From Arion vulgaris (taxonomy: Eukaryota; Mollusca; Gastropoda; Stylommatophora; Arionidae): 64,000 bases of DNA. Below are positions 1 to 10,100 of the stretch, one piece after another. The notes below the pieces were generated by a model. The model had not been told where the DNA came from. It did not search any database and saw only the letters and a list, made by a program, of their open reading frames with translations. The translations under genes were made by a program, and so were the position numbers. The DNA lies in NCBI GenBank assembly GCA_020796225.1, contig CM036754.1, positions 65,340,000 through 65,403,999 on the forward strand, written 5' to 3'. How positions within the stretch are numbered: the first letter of the stretch is position 1; each line of letters opens with the position of its first letter.

Positions 1-251
1 TATGTGTGTTTTTGTGTTACATTTATTTCGTTATTCGTTTTTATTCCAGATTTTCCTTAGATACGTTTGTATTTGGTCGTCCATTTGTGTTTCATTTTAA
101 TTTGTCACTCCTGTTTGTTCGTTTGTTGATAAAGGCCTTGTTGGTCGAAACGTTGCTGTTTATTGTCACTGTTTCTGTATTTTGTAAAACTATAGTACTT
201 TGTACGTGTTTCACTATATTTTTCATTGGTATTTTTTTGACATATAAGTAA
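1..251 (+). mobile_element. Possible Penelope-like element 3' tail
   Basis: This T-rich stretch contains, at about 126-152, a short hairpin motif (TTGATAAAGGCC, a loop, then GGTCGAAACGTT) that recurs at 4697-4720 downstream of a recognisable Penelope GIY-YIG domain. Sharing this motif is the only reason for the call. The small open frames here look like chance frames in T-rich DNA. Confidence 0.35.
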
Positions 252-2080
252 TTTTTTAGCTTATTATATACATCTTTGGAGGTATGGGTGCTTTCTAATG
301 ATTTACAGAACAACATTTCTTCAGCAAAATTCCCATTATCTATATATCTTGCCTAAGTTATCAATACTACTTATCGACACTGTCTCTCAAAGCTGATTCA
401 TGCATTTGTACAGATAATTTTCTTGTTTACAGCTTTTCAACAGGTTGTATTTCAATATTTTCACTCATTTCGTCTATTTTATTGCTATCAGTATTGTTAC
501 TGAGTGGCATATCTTTCACATCTTTGTCATCTTTTTTCCAGAACTGTTTTAAGAAATGATGATATTGATGGTTTGATTAGATTCTCTCCTATAGTATGAT
601 TTTTTTCCACATTTAGCAATGAGTAAGACAATTTGATAACTAGCCTCAGGAGTGCGATTGACAATTGCAATATGAGCAGTAAATAGAGTCTTTAATATTG
701 CTCATTTGTCAAAATTTGTCTTTAAAGTTTGAAAGTAATTCAAATCTGAATTAATATGAGCACTATGTTTCGCCTTCAAATGCTCTTCAAGACGACCTCG
801 TTTCATTGATTCGTTGGTCAAGCATTGCTGGCGTAAAAGACATTAATGTGGAATACATTAATATAATAATATTTCACATCAGGTGATATACGTCTGAGAA
901 AATTTGATTATTGTAGCATGACTATTTGCAGAAAAAACAAAACAAATCATTAATAATATTTATACTCATATTTATGGGGTCAAATATGCGCTTCTGAAAA
1001 AGTAGGAGGTGTTCTCTTCTAATTAGCTCTGATAAATTCTAATCTCCAATAGTTATATCTTCTACGTGAAGCTCTTCGGTTCTCTTCTGCTTTTCTCGTA
1101 TAATCTGGCCTAACAGTCCTGTACTTTAGCTGTTCTGTGTCTAGTTCTCTATTTTTTATTCAAGCTACCTCATAGCTGTTCTATATTTGGCTCTCTATCT
1201 GCTCTATTATTCCCTCTTCTTAAAGTCCACCGTCTATATATATGGGTGAATATTCTATTACTTTACTATTCCAACACTTTGTTCTCAGGACTGCGATTTC
1301 CCACATCTGCTACTCTCTTTGAAAAGACATTTTACTTCGACTAACGACATTCTTCTGTCATTGTGCAAAAATGTATATCCCAGCCACGCCTTTTCAATCT
1401 GTCGCTAAACATGGAAAACAAGATCTCGTGACATGCTACTGTAATCCATTTATAAATGTTCCTTCGCTAACTATACAACTACCAAATGGTACCCTAAGGA
1501 CACCTGTATAATCCAGCTGCACAGTTAGTTTCCATTACTCTGGTAATCAGACTAATGGCACATAACTTGTATTTGAGTCAAACCACCTTGATATTTCTTG
1601 ATTCCTTTTCCCATCATACCAAACATTCCAAACCAAATCAAACTTCGGATCTGCTTTCTGTGACGGAAATATGATATGCTTGGCTCTGTTCAATACTATT
1701 ACATACTCAAGATTGCACTATATAAACTCACTTTGGCCTTCATGACAAGGTTGGCAAATGACGGACACAATACAGTTGTTTTTTTATATGACTCAATTTT
1801 AACATAATAACACACGCTTTCCCGCTTTCAAAGCTTCGTTAAAAGGAGGTAGAAATGTACCTAGATATAAGTACCTTCCACTTATTGAAGATTTTTAAAA
1901 CTTCAGTAAAGTGATTGTGACCCAACAGTCATTTTTGTAAACAGACATCCAAAAGCCGATATATAGGTTTTGCAACATCATAAACATTAGTTCAACTCCG
2001 AACGAGTTCATTGCCCCCCTAAATGATGAAAATGCCCTGTGGGCGTGCGCCCACGTTGGGAAACAGGGATCGAGACACTT
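252..2080. other. A/T-rich stretch, nothing recognised
   Basis: No family-like open frame, tRNA-like head or long tandem repeat was seen on either strand. Exons of the extracellular PA domain of the ZNRF3-like gene could lie here or further upstream. I looked for them and could not support any. Confidence 0.4.
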
Positions 2081-2242
2081 CATCTAGACCATAGATTCCC
2101 AAACTTTTTCGGGCCAGCGCCCCCTTTGCAAGGCATAAATTTTGTAACGCCCCATCCGCAATTCCCCCTTCCCTCTCCAAATTTCAATATTTTTCTATAT
2201 TGAAGCCGTTTGATATTTTCAACGTCAATAGTAACTAATTAC

Positions 2243-2495
2243 GGGTCCAAGGATTGACTTCATTGCAACCGGTTTTTTCCCATATGGTTCCGTACCTGTC
2301 GACAGAGATGACATACCATCTGCCAAGAGCATTGCACATTCACAAACTCCATAGCTCCTGCAACAATCCTAGGGATTTCATGAAAAAATTGCACATTTAT
2401 CTCGGTCCGGATTCGAAACCACAACCTTCAGTACGACAGATAAGCGACTTAAAAACTTGGCAATTGAGACCCCCAAATATCAACTAATGATACAT
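2243..2495 (-). mobile_element. tRNA-derived SINE, family C
   Basis: On the - strand a tRNA-like head ends in a B-box-like GTGGTTTCGAATCC near 2415. The body (CCTAGGATTGTTGCAGGAGC to the GTGCAATG/TCAATCC end) recurs at 7887, 25202, 36783 and 43145. The head is shared with the copy at 43140-43388. Confidence 0.6.
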
Positions 2496-3591
2496 GACTG
2501 CTTATGTTGCAAAATTATTGTAAAAGTAGTGACCAATATATGCTTCATCTTGAACACAGTTATTGCTATACAAATTTGGATAAAACGTAGCCCATATGTA
2601 AAGATTATAAAGTATATAACATTATGAAGCTTCATACAATGGTTTAACTATGAAAATTAGGAATACATATTAAGAGATTGCATGGCATTAGTAAGAATAT
2701 TATTGTAATAATTAAAACACCATCAAATATATTACAAAATTGTTGCTTTCGAATTTACAAAGTAAAAATACAAAGACACAATTTCAAATTAATGTGAAGG
2801 ATGAGCCTGATGCATTCTTAAAAGTTTGTTAATATCGGGTGCAATTGACGACGGAGTGGGAGTGACTAACATGTCGGACAGTGAGTTATCACAATTTATC
2901 CAATTCATCGGTGACTTCCATCCTTCGATCAAGTTTACCTCTTCCGTCTCTCACGTCGGTGGACTTCCTGGACATCATTGTCTCTATCGGTGTCTCCTCT
3001 CTCCGCACTACTGTGTTCTACAAAGCCACTGATTCCCACAGCTATCTTCTTTATACGCCATTCCACCCCCTCCCCAGTCTTGCGAGACTCTCTACCATTC
3101 TCTCAGCTCCTACGTCTTCGATGCTTGTGCCATGACGACAACGATTTTCGTCATAATGCTCACGAGATGCTCGACTTCTTCCAATGCCGTCTTTACCCCA
3201 AGGAGGTTCTCGCCAACGCCTTTCGCCGTGTTCTTCCTATCTCTCGACACACTGCCCTCTCCTGTCCCACCGTCCCCTCCGACCGCACCAAATTGGTGCT
3301 CACCATTCACCCGCACAATGCTCCAGCTCTTAGGATTCTACTCCGGAAGCTGCGGATCATGCGGAAAGTCTTCACTACCAGTCTTTTCTTCTCCCCCCTT
3401 AGTGGCCTTCCGGTGGGATAAGAACCTACGTGACCTGGTTCGTAGTAGGCTTCGCACCTCGGGCGGACACTGGGAATTGTCACGTGCTCTACGTCCTGTT
3501 GTTTCACCTGTCCTTACGTTTTTAAGGCCTCCACCATTTCCTTTCCCAAGACACCGTTCACTATCCGGCATGGCTTCTCCTCTGTCTCCCG

Positions 3592-3740
3592 GAACCTCAT
3601 CTATGCCATTCTGTCTAAGCGCTGCGGAATCGCGTACGTAGGGGAGACAGGCGTACGCCTTGCTGACCGCTTCTCTCAGCACCTCCAGGATATCCCCAAC
3701 AGCGCACCCACACCTATGGCGGTCCACTTCAATGGTCCTA
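3592..3740 (+). pseudogene. GIY-YIG endonuclease domain of the Penelope-like element
   Basis: The frame reads NLIYAILSKRCGIAYVGETG, then VRLADRFSQHL about 20 residues on. This gives the tyrosine in YAI, the GIAYVGETG core and a following Arg, as expected for the GIY-YIG fold used by Penelope elements to nick target DNA. It continues to MAVHFNGPSHRGSRDVS. It is disconnected by a frameshift from the preceding reverse-transcriptase end. Confidence 0.8.
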
Positions 3741-4689
3741 GCCACCGTGGTAGTCGAGATGTCTCGATCACCGGTCTGGTGCCGTGCTCCTCAGATGATG
3801 CAGCCGGTAGCGTTGGAATGTCGCCTGATCGTCCAACTCGGTGTGTTCGCACCGAAAGGAATCAATATACGACTTCAGTACGCTTAGTGTTCTTTTTTCT
3901 CTGCCATTCCTTCCCCTTCCACTCCAGCAAACCCAAATCCCCTCCTTTTTTTTTTATTTAACGTCTCACCTCTCTTTGCGTCGTTCTTCTCCCCCTATCT
4001 CCCTTTGGTATCCCTGGTCATTAGACCGTCATATTTCGCTCTTTCAGCTCGAATGTGCAACTACGTAGCCGCTCTTGACACCGCTTTTCATATTCTGCAT
4101 ATTTGTACGGCTCCGCTCTCATGCTTTTGGGAGTCATTAGTGACTATAGCTCTAGCACTCTGACAATGGAGTCCGAGTTGTCCGTTCCTTGACCATTTAT
4201 TATGCATATTGGCATAGTAGGCCCTATGTCTCTTCATCCCGACGTTTGTCGAGTTCCCACCACCATCACAGGTATGCTGCTTGACACGGTCTGGTGTCAT
4301 GTTTCCTCTTGTCCCTACTCAGAAATTCTTATCATCCTTTTCCTCTGGCAAATATTTATGGGGTCGATTATTGTGGGGAAAGGGGAAGGGGGAAGCGCTA
4401 TTTTCGTGTTGGTACGGCTCCATTACTTCTCCTTGCACTTCTTCCCATATTAGAGAGTTACCTCCCCCTGTTTAATCTTCACCAAGCATACACTTGCACC
4501 ATCGTCTTTCCGTATCGGAAGTGGCCTGACACACCCGCCTCTGCTACCCGATGTGCTGATACCGCCACGAGTAGACTTTCAGTGTTTGCAGGGTGTGCTC
4601 GGCAACAGGTGAGTATTTGACGCATCTATCTTTAGTCATCCTTCTCATTTAGATCTATGCTTTAGTTTAGATTCCTTGTCTGTATTTGT

Positions 4690-4722
4690 TTCTTTGATAA
4701 AGGTCTACGACCGAAACGTTAT
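4690..4722 (+). ncRNA. Hammerhead-like hairpin motif (degenerate)
   Basis: TTGATAAA, then the stem GGTC-TAC-GACC, then GAAACG. This resembles the hammerhead core CUGAUGA / stem II / GAAA known from Penelope-like elements, but two core positions differ (C3 to U, G8 to A), and stems I and III are not obvious. A second copy at about 126-152 has a stem GGCC/GGTC and the same core changes. I see a conserved hairpin. That it was ever a ribozyme is inference. Confidence 0.3.
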
Positions 4723-4770
4723 TTTTTTCTGTTAGTTTTATAATTTTGTTATTCATTTTGCTTGATTATG

Positions 4771-5235
4771 TGATACCATAGATATGTGCCTTTGTCCTTA
4801 AACGCCAATTTATTACGTATCACAGCAACCTCCCTCGGTTTCCTTCCGATCTGATCCTCTCTGACCAGACCATATTTGTAGGTTTCCGCACATCGTAGTA
4901 ACTATTTAAGTGAACAGTAACCTGTATTCATTATCTTCATGCGTGAATAAATGTGGTAACATGTTTATACAGCTTGTTATTTTAGTATCATGCAACACAT
5001 TGCTACTGTAATTTGATCAAAGACAGACAGTATCGTTGATGCGATTATATTTAGCTGGTTTGCGATTACTTTATATACATTTTTCTGGTGCTGGAAAAAT
5101 GGATCGTGCAAAAAGGGCATAAGATGAATTAAAATGCAGAATTAAAGGTTTTAAAATGCAGAATTAAATTGCAGAATTATTCAATCATAAAAAAAACTAA
5201 AATAATTAATTTTTAAATATATATTATTAATTTGT
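4771..5235. other. A/T-rich filler inside the hAT-like element
   Basis: No gene seen. A short repeat (TTAAAATGCAGAATTAAA) occurs at about 5125-5180. Sequence becomes C-rich from 5240 as the right terminal region begins. Confidence 0.4.
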
Positions 5236-5363
5236 TCTGTAAGGAGCCACCGACCCCCTAGATCGCCTGAACGCCCCCCCAAATGCTTCCGAACCCACTA
5301 CCGCCCCCTTAGAACTCTTCAGCGCCCACAGGGGCGGTACCGCCCACTTTGGGAAACGCTGGT

Positions 5364-6192
5364 CTAGATGATGGTCGAGTGTCTAGATGAAGGTGGAATG
5401 TCTATATGGAGGTGGAGTGTCTAGATGGTGGTGGAGTGTCTAGATGGTGGTGGAGTGTCTAGATGGTGGTGGAGTGTCTAGATGGCGGTGGAGTGTCTAG
5501 ATGGTGGTGGAGTGTCTAGATAGAGGTGGAGTGTCTAGATCAAGTGTCTAGATGGAGGTGGAGTGTCTAGATGAAGTGTCTAGATGGTGGTGGAGTGTCT
5601 AGATGAAGTGTCTAGATGAAGGTGGAATGTCTATATAGAGGTGGAGTGTCTAGATGGTGGTGGAGTGTCTAGATAGAGGTGGAGTGTCTAGATGACGTGT
5701 CTAGATGGTGGTGGAGTGTCTAGATGGTGGTGGAGTGTCTAGATGGAGGTGGAGTGTCTATTTAGAGGTGGATTGTCTAGATGAAGGTGGAATGTCTAGA
5801 TGGAGGTGGAGTGTCTAAATGGTGGTGGAGTGTATAGATGGAGTGTCTAGATGGTGGTGGAGTGTCTAGATGAAGTGTCTAGATGGTGGTGGAGTGTCTA
5901 GATGAAGGTGGAATGTCTATATGGAGGTGGAGTGCCTAGATGGTGGTGGAATGTCTAGATAGAGGTGAGTGACAGATGGTGGTGGAGTGTCTAGATGGAG
6001 GTGGAGTGTCTAGATGGTGGTGGTCTAGATGGAGTGTCTATATGTCCATCTAGACACTCCATCTAGACACTCCACCACCATCTAGACACTCCATCTAGAC
6101 ACTCCACCACCATCTAGAGACTCTACCACCTTATAGACACTCCATCTAGACACTCCACCACCATCTAGAGACTCTACCACCATATAGATACT
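5364..6192. repeat. 18-19 bp minisatellite with orientation flip
   Basis: Unit GTCTAGATGGTGGTGGAGT repeats, with shorter units lacking GGTGGTGG, from the edge of the hAT-like element to about 6044. From 6045 to 6192 the same unit runs in reverse complement. Around 6025-6070 TCTAGATGGAGTGTCTA pairs perfectly with TAGACACTCCATCTAGA, so the array can form a long hairpin. Non-coding. Confidence 0.9.
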
Positions 6193-6360
6193 TCATCTAC
6201 AACCACACCATCCACACTCATCAGCCTGCTCCAAATCTATTGCTCTCATACAGATACACCACCACAATCAGCATACACATCATCTCTTTTGCACACTCAT
6301 CACCCTCCTTCCACAACCACCACTCTTACCCACAACCACCAGAATTAAGTACTGTTATTC

Positions 6361-6490
6361 ATATATTCACAACCATATATTCACAACCATATATTCACAA
6401 CCATATATTCATAACCATATATTTATAACCATATATTCATAACCATATATTCACAACCATATATTTATAACCAAATATTCATATATCAAC
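6361..6490. repeat. 14-bp tandem repeat
   Basis: AACCATATATTCAC and close variants repeat about nine times. The overlapping open frame is a repeat artefact. The upstream 6193-6360 is CCAC-rich low-complexity sequence. Confidence 0.8.
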
Positions 6491-6524
6491 ATAACTTCAT
6501 GCACTGAATATATTACAAGACAAC

Positions 6525-6850
6525 AAATGCAGTGGTTTGGATCTACCAACCCCCAATAACAGCATACAATAAAAATAGATCAGATACTAGAGCCAACGGA
6601 AGACCAAGAAAACGATGGATAGACAATATCAAGACTCATCATCATCAAATAGCTTGTCCTGAACAGAACTTTGCCACCCCAACAGTCCTTCAGAATTTCT
6701 CTCTCTCATAGGCCAGATGTCCTGCCTCTGCAGCCGTCATGTTCAAACCATCAGTTACATCATGAATCCATCTTCTCCGTGGTCTTCCTCTTCTTCTCTT
6801 TGCCAGTATGCCTCCTTCCATGATGGTCTTCCCCATGATAGTAATATCAA
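6525..6850. mobile_element. Two opposed LINE 3'-end fragments
   Basis: At 6525-6625 (+) MQWFG...GRPRKRW is the C-terminal signature of a non-LTR retrotransposon ORF2. At 6640-6845 the - strand reads KTIMEGG, then RRRGRPRRRWIHDVTDGL, the C-terminus of another family found at 15290, 24842, 28385 and 30600. Both are truncated and broken. The sequence from 6870 to 6955 ends in a good donor-like ACCGGTAAGAG, but I could not tie it to a gene. Confidence 0.65.
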
Positions 6851-7017
6851 GACTACACTAAATAAAGACAGATTTAACCCAAGGGTGACTTATCTGGCAC
6901 TGAAACGCAAATTAAAGCTTCCACCCCTACTCTTACCGGTAAGAGTGGACAACTAATTTCACCATCCACCTTGGGAAAGACAACATCCAATTCATATATT
7001 CTTTTCTTCTATTTCAG

Positions 7018-7104
7018 ACGAACCAAAAGGAATACTTTGGAGTGGGGATCTTTAGTGCCGTTTTTCTATTCTTTTGTGTCATCTGTGTTGTGGTCACAAT
7101 AAAG
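7018..7104 (+). CDS. ZNRF3: ZNRF3-like exon: transmembrane segment
   Basis: Acceptor TTCTATTTCAG at 7007-7017, donor AAAG|GTAAGA at 7105; 29 codons, phase 0 at both ends. It starts [12 protein letters not shown], like the pre-membrane EYF.GIF of vertebrate ZNRF3. A helix of about 20 hydrophobic residues follows, ending VVVTIK with the start of the cytoplasmic basic stop-transfer signal. The preceding exon, the end of the PA domain, was not found. Confidence 0.87.
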
Positions 7105-10100
7105 GTAAGACCAATAATATATTAGGGGCCATAGGCCAAATACAGAAAGTGACAAGGCAGATCCAGAGCCAGTGAGCTGACACTGACCAAGATCCTACTT
7201 CACCTTCACGTGGTGGCCGTGGAAACAGATTAAAATGGACTTCTTCGAACGTTCATTATCGACCACCTGTTAACCACTCTGTGTTATTTGTATGTGATCT
7301 GAGCCTAAAAGCGATTGTACGTTGTGCCAGTTATGCGCACATCCGATTTCTGCGACGATTTTTAGTTACTAGGGTAGCTTCTCAAGGAACCTGCCTCAGT
7401 TGCCTCTTCCTACATTCCTTGTAGGTCGCAGTGGTACTATTCTTTGCTTCCTTTGCGGATCCCGGCACCCACGAGCGAAAATGAACTAAAACGGAAGGAC
7501 TGACTTTATTGCACCGGGATTTATGGGTACTTTAGTGGAACCCACAGGAAAAGGGAAACCTAAATAGACCTGGTCAGAAATCTTCTTGAGGAACTGAACA
7601 GTGCTCGTCTATCCTGGGAGGATATAAAGAAAACAACCAGAGACCGAGAAGAGTGGCGAACAACTGTTTGAGGCCCTATGCTCCATAGGGAGCGGTGAGA
7701 AATAAGTCAAATTTCGATTAGGCTAGAATTACGTGCTCAATGAGCTATATCATGAATGTGAGTTTATCATTTGAAGAACTGACTACACATCAAAAATAAC
7801 TCTTTAAAATATTTTTTTAAACTGTCGTTACTGTCTGTAGTACCTCTAGTACCGTTTTTTATAGCAGTGTAAGTGGGCAGAGACACCTAGGATTGTTGCC
7901 GGAGCTACGGAGTTCGTGCTTGTGCAATACTCTCGGCAGGTGGCGTGCCATTTCTGTGGAGAGGACCGAGCCAATGGGGTAAAACCCGGTGCAATGAAGT
8001 CAATCCTTCCCCTTTTTTAAACCGCGGTGAGCAGTTTAGAAGCAAATTTATTCCCGTGGCAACGAACGGTAAAATAAACCTCACCGTTCAGAAAGATATG
8101 GCAAACTACTGAACGTATAACTGGTGTCTAGAAAAACAACAACTCGTTTACTATGGTTGATGGTGAGGTCCTGTTAAGGATATGCCACGATTTTCATTTT
8201 ATTTTTCAAGACAGGTGGAACGATGAACTTGATGAACTTAATGTCAGCATGGCTAGTGCACTAGCCGGCTGTTCAATTAGGATTTGTCTTTTATGCCCAC
8301 AACAGAAAAAAATACTTGGCCTTACCGTGGATCAGTGGCGGCTCGTGATCGTTTTTGTTGGTGGGGCCAGACACAGATTTTCGGGAAAATCATGGTTTTG
8401 GGTTAGGTTATATTTTAATTTATAATAAATGCACGTTATGCATTATTTTTGGTGGGGCCCGGCCCCTCTGACCCTTAATGACGAGCCGCCACTGCCGTGG
8501 ATGAATCACGGGTCTCCCGCATGGGAGCCGCGCTCTAATCCATTCGGTCATACGCTTCTCTACAAAACAAAAACAGCTCTGACAAGTATAAATTGATCTT
8601 CCAATTTTGTGGTAACATCAAACGGTTATTCATAACGTCAGGCCGGTGGCGGTTGTAATCTGAGCCTTCAAGTAACATTCATATCTCTAAATGCGTAATT
8701 TGTCCTGTACAAGGTTCATGGAGCCAGTGAACTGGCGCAAGGACACGTTAGTTTGTCATTGCTATGAAGAGTCATCACGTTGTGAAAGATTATATGCCCC
8801 TTTGATCTATGGCCCGAGCAGATATTTTTCATAGTTTACTTTTCTTTGATGTTGGCATATTTAGTAGCGAATATTTGGATCACTGGCCATGGAAAGTTAG
8901 AGTTTGTTACAAGTGTAGAGGACACCACATGTCTGTGAAGTGGGATGAATGTTGGTTAGAGGATTTGTTGATGTTTGATGGAACAGGAGATCAGTCGTTG
9001 TGATGGAACATGAGATCAGTCGTTGTGATGGAACAGGAGATCAGTCGTTGTGATGGAATAAGAGATCAGTCGTTGTGATGGAATAGGAGATCAGTCGTTG
9101 TGATGGAATAAGAGATCAGTCGTTGTGATGGAATAGGAGATCAGTCGTTATGATGGAATAAGAGATCAGTCGTTGTGATGGAATAGGAGATCAGTCGTTG
9201 TGATGGAATAGGAGATCAGTCGTTGTGATGGAATAAGAGATCAGTCGTTGTGATGGAATAAGAGATCAGTCGTTGTGATGGAATAGGAGATCAGTCGTTG
9301 TGATGGAATAAGAGATCAGTCGTTGTGATGGAATAAGAGATCAGTCGTTGTGATGGAATAGGAGATCAGTCGTTGTGATGGAACAGGAGATCAGTCGTTG
9401 TGATGGAACAGATCAGTCGTTGTGATGGAACATGAGATCAGTCGTTGTGATGGAACAGGAGATCAGTCGTTGTGATGGAATAAGAGATCAGTCGTTGTGA
9501 TGGAATAGGAGATCAGTCGTTGTGATGGAATAAGAGATCAGTCGTTGTGATGGAACATGAGATCAGTCGTTGTGATGGAATAGGAGATCAGTCGTTGTGA
9601 TGGAATAAGAGATCAGTCGTTGTGATGGAATAAGAGATCAGTCGTTGTGATGGAATAAGAGATCAGTCGTTGTGATGGAATAGGAGATCAGTCGTTGTGA
9701 TGGAACAGGAGATCAGTCGTTGTGATGGAACAGATCAGTCGTTGTGATGGAATAAGAGATCAGTCGTTGTGATGGAATAGGAGATCAGTCGTTGTGATGG
9801 AACAGGAGATCAGTCGTTGTGATGGAATAAGAGATCAGTCGTTGTGATGGAATAAGAGATCAGTCGTTGTGATGGAATAAGAGATCAGTCGTTGTGATCG
9901 TCAGTGTGTTGTCGGGGCGCGCATGGGGAGCAAAGAATAGTAACACTGCGGCATATAAGGCATGTCGTAAGAGGCGACTGAGGTGGGGGCCTAGGGAGAC
10001 TACCCTAGTAAATAAAATCATCGCAGAAATCGGATGTGCTGGCCGACTTGTAGGCGCATAGCTGGCACATCGCTCTTAGGCGCAGATCACAGACAGATCA

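Larger units (their letters stand above)
2880..4770 (+). mobile_element. Penelope-like retroelement, frameshifted 3' part
   Basis: Three + frames together recall the C-terminal half of a Penelope-like element (PLE) polyprotein. At 2950-3070, VDFLDIIVSIG then TDSHSYLLYTPFHP resemble the end of the PLE reverse transcriptase. In the next frame, at about 3075-3350, come the linker motifs FRRVLPISR and DRTKLVLTIHPHN. After further frame changes, LRDLVRSRLRT at about 3425 leads to a GIY-YIG nuclease domain at 3592-3740. At least two frame changes make it a dead copy. The 3' end probably extends through 4061-4770, finishing near a hairpin motif at 4697. The C/T-rich base use differs from neighbouring sequence. 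Confidence 0.8.
2084..5363. mobile_element. hAT-like DNA element or composite, about 3.3 kb
   Basis: The left end reads CATAGATTCCCAAACTTTTT, and the reverse complement of the right end reads CAGCGTTTCCCAAAGTGGG. These are imperfect terminal inverted repeats of the CAGNG type. Both ends continue into related C-rich sequence (AGCGCCCCCTTT on the left, CCGCCCCTG on the right). The flanks ATCTAGAC and GTCTAGAT share a TCTAGA core, so a degraded 8-bp target duplication is possible. No transposase frame is visible. The interior holds a SINE (2243-2495) and a Penelope-like element (2880-4770). Alternatively these are two separate MITE ends. Confidence 0.42.

Noticed and set aside
6870..6955. Possible ZNRF3-like exon ending at ACCG|GTAAGAG
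   Set aside because: The donor is good but the encoded residues do not resemble the end of a PA domain, and no convincing acceptor was found between it and the LINE fragment.
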